Positions 1 through 8,858 of a DNA stretch of 64,000 bases are shown piece after piece (position 1 is the stretch's first letter; every line of letters begins with the position of its first letter). This DNA is from Nonlabens sp. Ci31. GTDB lineage: Bacteria > Bacteroidota > Bacteroidia > Flavobacteriales > Flavobacteriaceae. The notes under the pieces are model-generated. The model did no database searches and had not been told where the DNA came from. It worked only from the letters and a program-made list of their open reading frames with translations. The position numbers were made by a program, and so were the translations under genes. Where the stretch lies: assembly GCF_012974865.1 (NCBI RefSeq), contig NZ_CP043633.1, forward strand, positions 1,612,001-1,676,000, written 5' to 3'.

Positions 1-633
1 TTCCTTAAGATCGGCTAGTGCGGCGTCGTGTTTTTCTCGTTTCTCTTTATAGACAGGTCCTTTGCCCAGCTTGTTTGTTCCAGAGGTTCCTTCGGCTTCT
101 GTGATGTAAGTGGAGTAGAGTGCTTCTACTTCTACTTCTTTTGTGGTGATTTCAGATTTTAATTCTTGTATCGCTTTCGCGAAAGCGGACACCTCAACAG
201 CAAATAACGCCCCAACTTGCTCTTGATTATTTAAAGTCATCGCTAGTTTCTCCTCCAGTAAAACTTGATTAATTTCTTTCTCAAAAATCTTTAGCTCCAA
301 GGGTTTTGAAATGACAACAGCGATGATAATTGCCAAAACAATACGAGGAGCAGCTTGCCATAACTCGTTGATTTTACGATCACTTTTCTTGAGTGTAGAA
401 ACAATATAGCGATCCAGATTAAAGATCAATAAACCCCAGACGAGGCCCAAAGCACTCGCGATCCAGTAGCTATCAAAAACGGTAAATAAGGCATAACTCG
501 CGGCAATAAACGCCATTAGCGCCGTAAAGAATACCGTTGCGCCTATACCGGCATATTTATTACGCTCGCCAGCGCTGCACTGGTCTAGCAATGGAGTATC
601 AGCGCCGCTACAAAAGATGAAAAAGGATTGCAT
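1..633 (-). CDS. DUF4407 family membrane protein (C-terminus outside window)
   Basis: Reading on the minus strand from ATG at 633 gives a protein opening MQSFFIFCSGAD, followed by a KYAGIGATVFFTALMAFIAA segment, the typical opening of DUF4407 proteins. Two hydrophobic hairpins come first (about residues 28-70 and 95-125), then a charged, probably coiled-coil region rich in Glu and Lys that runs off the window edge. The frame is open over the whole 633 bases. A copy of the 16-bp genomic palindrome lies inside it and is read in frame as AFAKA. Function of DUF4407 is unknown; the family is an inner-membrane protein with a long soluble domain. The start is chosen because the family N-terminus begins exactly here. 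Confidence 0.8.
   Translation of the reverse strand, partial: MQSFFIFCSGADTPLLDQCSAGERNKYAGIGATVFFTALMAFIAASYALFTVFDSYWIASALGLVWGLLIFNLDRYIVSTLKKSDRKINELWQAAPRIVLAIIIAVVISKPLELKIFEKEINQVLLEEKLAMTLNNQEQVGALFAVEVSAFAKAIQELKSEITTKEVEVEALYSTYITEAEGTSGTNKLGKGPVYKEKREKHDAALADLKE
172..187. repeat. 16-bp palindrome CGCTTTCGCGAAAGCG, copy 1
   Basis: Perfect palindrome inside the DUF4407 coding region; read on the minus strand in frame as AFAKA. Confidence 0.9.
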
Positions 634-745
634 AAGGAGTTGTATATAATTAGGGGTAATTTAATAACGCCTTTTATGCAGAATTGTTACAATCCTTGAA
701 CCAGAACATCAAATACCATCACTGATTCTATAAATAATGGTTCTT

Positions 746-3172
746 TTATTTTTCAAGATATTTTTGAAATTGTTGAAGCGATGGGTTAGTGTATGCCCAA
801 GAATGTGGCTGCATGTTAATGGTCTTACCTTCTAGAGTGGAACCCATTGATAAAAATGTGTTACTAGCATCTAATTTCAAAGCTTCTTCATAATCTTTTG
901 TGTAGCCGCCAACATAAAAAACGGCAAAAGTACCATTTTTCATACCTTCTATAATTTCAGGTTGTTTTATAAGTTCCCTATATTTTTGTTCTCCTTGCCA
1001 CCATATTACACTAAAGCCTACTGCAAGATTTTTATATGCTGTCTCATTCAATAGTTGACCCTTGTTATCAAATATTTTGATTTGGTTCAAATCGCTAGAA
1101 TCATACGTATAATTAGCTCCTTTTCTTTCAAAAGCTCCTTTACGGACAGTTGCGTCTACAGTAACGACTTTCCAACTTGTTTCATTTATAGCTACAAATG
1201 TGGTAGGTGTTTCTTTAGGGCCGTTTTTTGCCATAACTTCAGCAATATCTCGAATTTCCAGGAGAGTCATTTTCTTTCCAATATGATCACTAAAATTTAA
1301 CGTGTTTTGAGCACCTTCTGTATAAGTCATATTTGCAGATTCATTGTCAACTAAGTATTTTTGAATAGCTGTTAGAGTTGCACTTTTACCGTTGAGCTGA
1401 TAGTTTGGTTTTTTATTTAGATTAAAGCTTGCCATTAGAATCGATTTACGATAGTAAAAATCTTCGCTGTCAGGCTCATTTGTAACTTGTACGTCTGAAT
1501 TTGAAGTAGCATGTTCTTTTTCTGAAGTTCGTAAGGCACCTAACTTATCATCTTTAAATAATTGACTATAGATCTCCTGAAGTTGCTCATTACTTATACT
1601 TTCCTTTTTAGAAGTGAAATGAAGTGATTTTGAGCTGTCATTATTATCTTTTATGGAGATTCCAGCGTCTGGATTGTCGTGTAATAAATAATGAATCTCG
1701 CTTTTTGTTACTTGCTCGTTATCGATATAGAATTTAGTAGGTTTTTCTTGCATTTCTGCGACAGAGACGATCTGTTTTTTCATTTGATAGAGCTTGTTGT
1801 CCTTATTTTTATCGGGATTTATGAGCGTCGGAGAAAAGGATGCGATCGCGCCACTTTCTAATTTCATAGATCCAATTTGAGGCATTTTCTTCCTCTTTTC
1901 TGCAGTCATAGTGATTTTTATTGCAGACTTACCGTTTTCATCAACATCGATTATCACACCTTTTTCCCCAGTATTTTTTATAGTTTGTACGGCTTCTGTT
2001 TTCGTAACTTCATAATCGTTTATAAAATATTTTAACTCTTCTTTACTGTTTTCTATAAGTTCTAGGGTAGGAGAGTTAGTGTTATCTTGGTTTTGCCCTT
2101 TTTTAGGAAACATGGTGAATACATCTATGTTTTGAGCATTTATATCAAAATCTTTAAGAAGATTACCTTGTTGATCAAAGTACAGCATTTTGTCATTATC
2201 AAGCGTTTTGAAATAATAATCAGTTCCATCTTCTGTTTTTATGGAGCCTGACATTTCAGATTTTATGGTCTCATTGAATTTAGAATCTGCAGTCGTATCT
2301 TGATATTCGGTTTTCTCTTTTCCACAACTTATAACAAGTAAAGCGATAACAGGAATAAGCGCTAGACTTCTAAAGACCAAACTGGTATTTGAGGTATGTG
2401 TTTTCATAATATGAAATCTTTTTTTAATTATTGGAAAAGTAAATGTGTTGGCCATCGCCTGTTGGTAGTTAGTCGTGGCGTGATCTAATAATGTTTGTTG
2501 GTAGTCTGATGTAGAAACTCCTTGATTTAAAACAGTTTGATCTGCTAGGAATTCATGATTCAATTTAATGGAATACCTTATGATGTATAATAATGGATTG
2601 AACCACAGTAGCACGATAAGCAATTCAATAAACAAAATATCTAGAGAATGTTTTTGATCTAAATGGGCTTTTTCATGTTCTAATACGACAAGAGGTATTT
2701 GATTAGATTCATACTCTTCTTTAGATAAGAAAATGCGTTTTAAAAATGAATGTGGTATGGTAAAACTGTTGCGCAAAACAAGTTCGTAAGTTTTATAGGA
2801 ACTAAGTTGATCATCTTTCAAGATTCTAAAAGAGTACATGTTTTTAACAAATCTCCATAACATAACCGAAAAACCTATACAGTAAATCAGCAACCATACG
2901 TAAAACCAATTAACAGTAAACTCTGGCTCTTGAATGATTTCTTGAGCTATAGAAATACCACTATTGTTGCTATAAGAATTTGTAAAAGGAAATTCTTGGA
3001 CAGGAATAACTAGTGTTTCTACCACTATAAAAGGGATAGTAATGGATAGGATAATACTTCCTATCAAATAATACCTTTTAAACAGATGCCAAGAAGTATT
3101 TTCTAAGGCTATTTTATAAAATAACCATAGCGCAAAAAGACAAGCAGTCGAGTTGATTAAGAAGTGTTCCAT
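746..3172 (-). CDS. BlaR1/MecR1-like M56 family membrane metalloprotease sensor, long ectodomain
   Basis: An 808-residue M56 peptidase. Membrane segments lie at about residues 8-24, 34-52, 91-108 and 180-197; the zinc-protease motif HEKAH is at 166-170 and the third-ligand region NHEFLAD at 205-211. The last hydrophobic segment (266-282) ends in VISCG, which looks like a lipobox. A periplasmic region of more than 500 residues follows, with recurring modules of the type YxxDxxVTKxEA and DENGKxAIKI. By analogy with BlaR1, sensing by the ectodomain would activate the cytoplasmic protease, which inactivates a BlaI-type repressor. The gene is the last of an operon blaI-M56-M56-M56. The start follows the conserved MEHFLIN of the paralogue at 6624. 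The ligand is unknown; no penicillin-binding SxxK-type domain was recognised. Confidence 0.85.
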   Translation of the reverse strand: MEHFLINSTACLFALWLFYKIALENTSWHLFKRYYLIGSIILSITIPFIVVETLVIPVQEFPFTNSYSNNSGISIAQEIIQEPEFTVNWFYVWLLIYCIGFSVMLWRFVKNMYSFRILKDDQLSSYKTYELVLRNSFTIPHSFLKRIFLSKEEYESNQIPLVVLEHEKAHLDQKHSLDILFIELLIVLLWFNPLLYIIRYSIKLNHEFLADQTVLNQGVSTSDYQQTLLDHATTNYQQAMANTFTFPIIKKRFHIMKTHTSNTSLVFRSLALIPVIALLVISCGKEKTEYQDTTADSKFNETIKSEMSGSIKTEDGTDYYFKTLDNDKMLYFDQQGNLLKDFDINAQNIDVFTMFPKKGQNQDNTNSPTLELIENSKEELKYFINDYEVTKTEAVQTIKNTGEKGVIIDVDENGKSAIKITMTAEKRKKMPQIGSMKLESGAIASFSPTLINPDKNKDNKLYQMKKQIVSVAEMQEKPTKFYIDNEQVTKSEIHYLLHDNPDAGISIKDNNDSSKSLHFTSKKESISNEQLQEIYSQLFKDDKLGALRTSEKEHATSNSDVQVTNEPDSEDFYYRKSILMASFNLNKKPNYQLNGKSATLTAIQKYLVDNESANMTYTEGAQNTLNFSDHIGKKMTLLEIRDIAEVMAKNGPKETPTTFVAINETSWKVVTVDATVRKGAFERKGANYTYDSSDLNQIKIFDNKGQLLNETAYKNLAVGFSVIWWQGEQKYRELIKQPEIIEGMKNGTFAVFYVGGYTKDYEEALKLDASNTFLSMGSTLEGKTINMQPHSWAYTNPSLQQFQKYLEK

Positions 3173-3204
3173 GAGGTGTTTTTAGTCTGTGGGATGCATT
3201 GGAA

Positions 3205-5010
3205 TTAACAGCCGCGTTTTTTAATTTCTTCTGGACCTACGATCACATTATAGGTGTTGATCATCATAGCATCTTTGTTAATTATAGTATCTAAATAAAC
3301 ATTCCAATGCTCATTTTTTGCTACTATTAATAAGGCTTTTTCATAGTTTTTGATATAACCATCTACATCATAAATATATTTTTATTTGTTGATGTTGATG
3401 ACATCAATGGGGTCACCTACAAAATTAGTTTTAATAGGATTCATTGTATCGGCACTTCCTTTCGGAGCATCTGCTAAAGTTTTCTCTACATCTTTCTATG
3501 TTCCCCTTAGTACGCCTACTCTAGTGTACATTTTCAAAGAATTTACTCCATTCACCGGCATGATTTGAACACCTTTATTTCCATTTTTTTTGAGAAATGA
3601 CTTTGCTTTTTCTGCAGTTACCTTTTCATCATCAATGTAGTAATTGATGTGATCACCAGCGTTTTCAATATAATCTAAAGGACTCGCTGGCGGCGGCGGT
3701 GGCGGGATTTGCCCAGCCTTAACATCATTCCCTTTTCCTAAATACGGCCACGGTTCATTATTGGCTTGTTGCACTTCATTCATGGAGTAATACAACATTT
3801 GCATGCGTAAAGTTTTATCTTTTAAAACTATGAGTTGGTTATCTAACTTCATTTTTTGTTGATGCAAAATTGCAAGCTGGTTGTATTCTTTTATATCTTC
3901 TGTAGAGATTTCTGCAATAACTTCAATAATTTCGACTATTTCTGCTATTCTAACTTCATAACCTTGGCTTTCAAAGTCTTGAAGCTCTCCAGCCTCGTTA
4001 AAGATATCGATTTGATCTCCTTTGATTTGATAAAAATGCGGTTTTCCATTAATAGTAATACTCAAATCAGGATCATTGGGGTCAACCACAATTAATTTTT
4101 GATTTGTATCATTTGAATCGTCTTCTATGATAATGATTTCTTCTATTTCTATAAATTCGGTTTCTTCCTTTCCACAACTTATAACAAGTAAAGCGATAAC
4201 AGGAATAAGCGCTAGACTTCTAAAGACCAGGCTGGTATTTGAGGTACGTGTTTTCATAATGGTAAATCTTTTTTTAATAATGGGAAAATTAAAGGTGTTG
4301 GCTAATGCTCGGTTTTGACTGTTGGACGAATAGGCGAGTAGTGTTTCTTGGTAGGTTTTGGTGTCTACACCGTTCGCTAGCACCGCTTGATCGGCTAGGA
4401 ATTCGTGGTTGAGTTTGATGGAATATTTAATAAGGTACAGCAGCGGATTAAACCACATGAGAATCAATAGAACTTCAATAGCTAGAATATCCAAACTGTG
4501 CTTTTGATCCAGATGCGCTTTCTCGTGCTGCAATACAGAGTCTGGAATGGCGCCAGATTTAAAATCGGTTATTGAGGCATAAATTCTAGTGAGAAACGAG
4601 TGCGGGACTTCGATTAATTTTCTTAATACTAACGTGTAGGCTTCATAACCACGGATCTCATCGGTAGATTTGATTCTCAGTGCATAGAGGTTTTTAATAA
4701 AGCGAAATGCCATGATTAAAACGCCTATCACATAAACTAACAGTAAAACGCTGCTCCAGTCGAATTCAAAACCAGTGGTGGCGGTAGTAGTTTCCATAAC
4801 TTCCAATTCTGGAAAAACCAAAGGCGTAGATTGTGGCAACGGAATGGTAACCGTCCGAACCACTAAAAACGGAATCACTGCAGAAATCACCAAAGAACCC
4901 AGTAAGTAGAATCGTTTGAAACGATGCCAACTCACATTTTCCAAAAGCAACTTATACACCAGCCATAAGCTGAATAGACAAATTGAGAAGTTGAGGATGA
5001 AGTGTTGCAT
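3205..5010 (-). pseudogene. M56 sensor metalloprotease, C-terminus interrupted by two in-frame stops
   Basis: The open part (3496-5010, 504 residues) carries the complete M56 domain: HEKAH at 162-166, NHEFLAD at 201-207, terminal membrane segment ending in VISCG (Cys279), then an ectodomain with a poly-proline run. After the TAG at 3496-3498 the same frame stays protein-like for 97 codons, crosses a TAA at 3382-3384, and ends at a TAA at 3205-3207. The final part contains DGYIKNYEKAL, matching GGYTKDYEEAL in the C-terminus of the neighbouring 808-residue paralogue. The gene therefore appears to have been about 600 residues long and recently lost its tail through two point mutations. The protease domain is intact and a shortened protein may still be made. 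The N-terminal 260 residues are nearly identical to the next paralogue (5083-6624). Confidence 0.75.
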
Positions 5011-5082
5011 TTCACTAATTATATTAGGTTCATTTTTTTAATTACTGCTTTCTTAAAAGCCCAGTCGATTGTCAGCAGCTAA

Positions 5083-6624
5083 TTAAAGCCCTTCGCCATA
5101 GAAGTACGTGCTGCGCACACCGTTTTTTTCCTTAGGATAAACAGCTATGTTTTTCCAGTCTGCCGGCTTTAGTTTTGCGAGGTTGTCCAGTTGTGCTGGT
5201 GTCGCTATTTTATCGTTGATGTAAATCTTTAAAGTACCGTCGGTAATCTGTTTAGCTTGAGTTGGACTGTTCGCTGGGGCTGGTGGCGGTGGTGGTGGCA
5301 TTTTGCTCCATCTAGCCTGATTCATTTTTATTTTAATGGCTCGTTTACCATTTTCATCACGCCCTATTTCTACGCCGCTTTGTCCAAAAACTTCAATGTT
5401 TTTTATAGCTTCAGTTTCAGTTATTTTTTTTCCGTCCTTGTAATATACTAGGTTGGTTTTATTTTTTTCGATAAACTCAAGTAGTGTAGAGGGCTCTGAT
5501 GAAATCAATGTTATCGGTACCTCTATTATCGTTTCCTCAATTATGTCGACTTCCTCGACTTTATAACCTTCTTTCTGATAATTCCATTCTTGATTTTTAT
5601 CATCGAAAAATTGAATGCTGCCATCAGCTTTACGTTTAAACGAATATTTGGTTCCATCATAAAGTGTAGCAGATCCTTGTTTTTCTCCTCGTTTAATCAC
5701 GATTATTTTAGGGTCTAAACGCTTAACAATTGCCGGCTCTTCAACAATTTCCATAACTTCTGGTTCAACTACAATTTCTTCTTGTCCGCAGCTAATGACT
5801 AGTACGGCAAGAACTGGAAGAACGGCGATCGTTCTCAATAATAAACTGGTATTTGAGGTACGTGTTTTCATAATGGTAAATCTTTTTTTGATGATGGGAA
5901 AATTAAAGGTGTTGGCGAGTACTCTGTTTTGACTGTTGGACGAATAGGCGAGTAGTGTTTCTTGATAGGTTTTGGTATCGATTCCATTTGATAACACCGC
6001 TTGATCTGCCAGAAATTCGTGGTTGAGTTTGATGGAATATTTAATGAGGTACAGCAACGGATTAAACCACATGAGAATCAATAGAACTTCAATAGCTAGA
6101 ATATCCAAACTGTGCTTTTGATCCAGATGCGCTTTCTCGTGCTGCAATACAGAGTCTGGAATAGCTCCAGATTTAAAATCGGTTATTGAGGCATAAATTC
6201 TAGTGAGAAACGAGTGCGGGACTTCGATTAATTTTCTTAATACCAACGTGTAGGCTTCATAACCACGGATCTCATCGGTAGATTTGATTCTCAGTGCATA
6301 GAGGTTTTTAATAAAGCGAAATGCCATGATTAAAACGCCTATCACATAAACTAACAGTAAAACGCTGCTCCATTCGAATTCAAAACCAGTGGTGGCGGTA
6401 GTAGTTTCCATAACTTCCAATTCTGGAAAAACCAAAGGCGTAGTTTGTGGTAACGGAATGGTCACGGTGCGAACCACTAAAAACGGAATCACTGCAGAAA
6501 TCACCAAGGAACCCAGTAAATAGAACCTCTTGAAATAATGCCAACTTACATTTTCCAAAAGCAACTTATACACCAGCCATAAGCTGAACAAGCAAACCGA
6601 ACTATTGATTAAAAAATGTTCCAT
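5083..6624 (-). CDS. BlaR1/MecR1-like M56 family membrane metalloprotease sensor
   Basis: A 513-residue M56 protease with membrane segments near residues 6-22, 34-52, 86-104 and 174-194, HEKAH at 162-166, NHEFLAD at 201-207, and a last hydrophobic segment ending in VISCG, followed by a periplasmic sensor region. It is almost identical to the downstream paralogue over residues 1-260, yet its ectodomain is different, apart from a shared module (IETEAIKNIE-like, GVEIGRDENGKRAIKI) and a poly-proline linker. The start codon lies 2 bases from the blaI stop codon, so the two are probably translationally coupled. In BlaR/BlaI pairs the protease relieves repression by BlaI; the signal sensed here is unknown. 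Confidence 0.87.
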   Translation of the reverse strand: MEHFLINSSVCLFSLWLVYKLLLENVSWHYFKRFYLLGSLVISAVIPFLVVRTVTIPLPQTTPLVFPELEVMETTTATTGFEFEWSSVLLLVYVIGVLIMAFRFIKNLYALRIKSTDEIRGYEAYTLVLRKLIEVPHSFLTRIYASITDFKSGAIPDSVLQHEKAHLDQKHSLDILAIEVLLILMWFNPLLYLIKYSIKLNHEFLADQAVLSNGIDTKTYQETLLAYSSNSQNRVLANTFNFPIIKKRFTIMKTRTSNTSLLLRTIAVLPVLAVLVISCGQEEIVVEPEVMEIVEEPAIVKRLDPKIIVIKRGEKQGSATLYDGTKYSFKRKADGSIQFFDDKNQEWNYQKEGYKVEEVDIIEETIIEVPITLISSEPSTLLEFIEKNKTNLVYYKDGKKITETEAIKNIEVFGQSGVEIGRDENGKRAIKIKMNQARWSKMPPPPPPAPANSPTQAKQITDGTLKIYINDKIATPAQLDNLAKLKPADWKNIAVYPKEKNGVRSTYFYGEGL

Positions 6625-6626
6625 GG

Positions 6627-6992
6627 CTATTGGTCTTTAATTTGGTCGTCGATGATCTTTTTGAGTTCCTTCAACTCTTTTTGCGTTAGTTGGGTTTCTT
6701 TGGTAAAGAAAGAAGCAAACTGGGAAGCGCTATCGTTAAAGAAATTCTTGATCAGCCCGTTGACGTGTTTAGAAAAATAAGCGCTTTTTTCTACCAACGC
6801 GTAATATTGACGACTGTTCCCAAGAAGATTGTATCCTACAAAGCCTTTATCGGTCATGCGCTTTAAAAGTGTCGCAATAGTAGTGGTAGCCGGTTTTGGT
6901 TCTGGGTAAGCCTCTAGAAGGTCCTTCATAAAAGCCTTTTCTTGTTTCCACAAGTGACTCATCAGTTCTTCTTCAGTTTTTGAAAGCTTCAT
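6627..6992 (-). CDS. BlaI/MecI/CopY family transcriptional repressor
   Basis: A 121-residue winged-helix repressor starting MKLSKTEEELMSHLWKQ. The segment PATTTIATLLKRMTDKGFVGY is the recognition helix region of the BlaI family, and the C-terminal helices (FFNDSASQFASFFTKE onward) are the dimerisation and protease-sensitive part. An in-frame ATG exists 39 bases upstream (7031), but the likely promoter -7 element lies at 7018-7025, so transcription would begin downstream of it; ATG 6992 is therefore preferred. It heads the operon with three M56 proteases. Two BlaI-type operators overlap its promoter, which implies autorepression. Confidence 0.9.
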   Translation of the reverse strand: MKLSKTEEELMSHLWKQEKAFMKDLLEAYPEPKPATTTIATLLKRMTDKGFVGYNLLGNSRQYYALVEKSAYFSKHVNGLIKNFFNDSASQFASFFTKETQLTQKELKELKKIIDDQIKDQ

Positions 6993-7015
6993 GTTTATGT
7001 TATTAGAATTAACTC

Positions 7016-7052
7016 TACAAATGTAGAACAATATTTTAATTCTACAAGTGTA
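7016..7052 (-). promoter_or_regulatory. blaI promoter overlapped by two BlaI-type operators
   Basis: TACAAATGTA (7016-7025) and TACAAGTGTA (7043-7052) match the TACA-nn-TGTA dyad bound by BlaI/MecI repressors; both are extended to TCTACA..TGTAGA, and their centres are 27 bp apart. On the minus strand the same bases supply a Bacteroidetes promoter: TTG inside the distal operator, a 19-base spacer, then TACATTTG (consensus TAnnTTTG) inside the proximal operator. A bound repressor would block both promoter elements. Confidence 0.8.
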
Positions 7053-7309
7053 GAGGTGTTTTAATTTGCCCGAAGTGGTATTCTGGGTAAACTATATGGA
7101 AGCAAAAAACACGAATAAATAAGATAAACAATCATGAATCCAAAAACAGTGGTAGAGCTTGTAAAATCGACAAACTGATTAAAAAGCATAAATTAAAGAT
7201 AAAAAGAGTACTCAAAACACGTAATAATTAACAAATGATAAATAGATATATATTTACTTAAATAATAATGTTATTTTTGTCTCTAATAACTTGATAATAA
7301 TAAATATTT

Positions 7310-8749
7310 ATGAAATCCTTAGTTACCTTCTTTTTGTTGTTCATGACATTAGTAGCAACATCTCAAGTCGGAATCAATACAGACACTCCTGATCCCAGTT
7401 CTATTTTAGAGATTTATTCTGAAACTCAAGGTCTTTTAACACCTAGAATGACCAGCGCACAAAGGATCGCCATAGCAAGTCCAGCGACTGGCCTTATGGT
7501 TTTTGACATCGATTTAAATTCCTTTCAATTTTATGATGGCTCGGACTGGACCTATCTAGGCGACATTCCTTACAGAGAAAACTACAAGCTAGTTAAAGAT
7601 ATATCTGATCTGTCAGAAGAACTCACTGCCGGCGGAGGAACTTCGTACCTGCTAAATACAGATTATTTATATGAAATAAGCGGAACCATCACTTTTGACT
7701 TTCCTATCAATCTGAACGGTGCCTATATAGAAGGAGTAGATTCTTCAGGGGACATCCTTGTACATGGCTTCACTGGCGGCAGCCTTTTTGAAGGTGCTGG
7801 CGGCGGGGGTTTGCGTAATCTTACTTTAAGCGGCAATGCGAATCAATTGTTTGATATAACAGGAACAGCTGCTGACTTGTTGCTGATTAATAACACCATC
7901 TTCGCTAGCGCTAGTAAGGTAGGTACGATGAGTGGTTTAGGGACTGTTTTTTTGAGTGTTACACAGTATCTCGGTAATGATGACGGACTAAGTGTTAGTA
8001 ACATCAACAGTTTTTTTGTGAGCAATATTTTTTGGCCAAGTTCCAACACAGGTACTTTCCTAGAACTGTCAGGAACCTTTCAAAACCTTCAAATGAACGG
8101 TGGTCGTGTAGAAGCAGATACTGGTGAAATAGGGATTGATGTAAGTTCAAATCCTAGTATTGTGAATGATGCTACCTTGGCCCAACTCAGTTTTGTAGGG
8201 AATGGGACAGCAGTGGAAAGCTACACTACGGAATCGTATACAGGATTTAACTTCACTAATGACTGGAACGTCAACTGCTCTGGAATCCCGACTGAGAGCG
8301 ATCAAGTCGCTGCAGCAAATTTCTACTTTAATGGAGATTTGACAAGTGGTTTCGGGCAGACCATTTCAAATGGTACAGCCGTGCAGGTCAAGAGCTCTGC
8401 TGATTTTGTCACATCAGGCCTTTTTAGGTTTGCCGCAGCAGATAACAACAATGATTTGATCTATGATGGTAACAAAATACGAAATATACAGGTCAATGTA
8501 TCACTCAGTATAAGAGTGACTAGCGCAGCAAATGATTTTTATGCATTTGCTATAGCAAAAAATGGAGTCATTGCAACTGAAACGAATTCCATAGTCATTA
8601 TTGCAGATGATAATCAAATTCAAAACGTAGCTCTAAATGGTGTCCTTACTGTTTCTCCAGGTGATCGTATAGAAGTTTTTACAAGACGTCTTACGGGAAG
8701 CGGTAGTGATTCACTAATCGTGTTTTCAGAAAACTTAAGTGTAAGATAA
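7310..8749 (+). CDS. Secreted flavobacterial surface protein (hypothetical)
   Basis: A 479-residue protein with a signal peptide (MKSLVTFFLLFMTLVATSQ). The mature N-terminus VGINTDTPDPSSILEI, followed by GLLTPRMTSAQR and the FYDGSDW module, is a common opening of exported Flavobacteriia proteins and recurs in the S74 protein at 60246. The remainder is Ser/Thr/Gly/Asn-rich and predicted to be beta-rich, possibly a beta-helix or fibre. No T9SS C-terminal domain was recognised. A TATTTTTG motif (7272-7279), matching TAnnTTTG, lies 30 bases before the ATG. The gene is alone, facing the M20 peptidase across a shared terminator. Adhesion or fibre function is an inference from composition. Confidence 0.7.
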   Translation: MKSLVTFFLLFMTLVATSQVGINTDTPDPSSILEIYSETQGLLTPRMTSAQRIAIASPATGLMVFDIDLNSFQFYDGSDWTYLGDIPYRENYKLVKDISDLSEELTAGGGTSYLLNTDYLYEISGTITFDFPINLNGAYIEGVDSSGDILVHGFTGGSLFEGAGGGGLRNLTLSGNANQLFDITGTAADLLLINNTIFASASKVGTMSGLGTVFLSVTQYLGNDDGLSVSNINSFFVSNIFWPSSNTGTFLELSGTFQNLQMNGGRVEADTGEIGIDVSSNPSIVNDATLAQLSFVGNGTAVESYTTESYTGFNFTNDWNVNCSGIPTESDQVAAANFYFNGDLTSGFGQTISNGTAVQVKSSADFVTSGLFRFAAADNNNDLIYDGNKIRNIQVNVSLSIRVTSAANDFYAFAIAKNGVIATETNSIVIIADDNQIQNVALNGVLTVSPGDRIEVFTRRLTGSGSDSLIVFSENLSVR

Positions 8750-8761
8750 TATTATTGATTT

Positions 8762-8777
8762 CGCTTTCGCGAAAGCG
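8762..8777. repeat. 16-bp palindrome, copy 2
   Basis: Perfect CGCTTTCGCGAAAGCG just after the stop codon of the surface protein, before the terminator. Confidence 0.9.
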
Positions 8778-8782
8778 AACAC

Positions 8783-8815
8783 AAAAAAATCCCACTCATA
8801 ACGAATGGGATTTTT
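8783..8815. terminator. Bidirectional intrinsic terminator
   Basis: A-tract, stem AAAAATCCCA/TGGGATTTTT, T-tract; lies between convergent genes (7310-8749 and 8859-10244). Confidence 0.85.
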
Positions 8816-8858
8816 GTCTTAATGCGATCTCAGAGCATACGAACTCAAGATTCAAAAA

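Noticed and set aside
3386..3568. 60-codon open frame on the plus strand
   Set aside because: It is the antisense of the degraded M56 tail, whose minus-strand frame is clearly the coding one.
7133..7178. 14-codon ATG frame between blaI and the surface-protein gene
   Set aside because: Too short and without any conserved feature.
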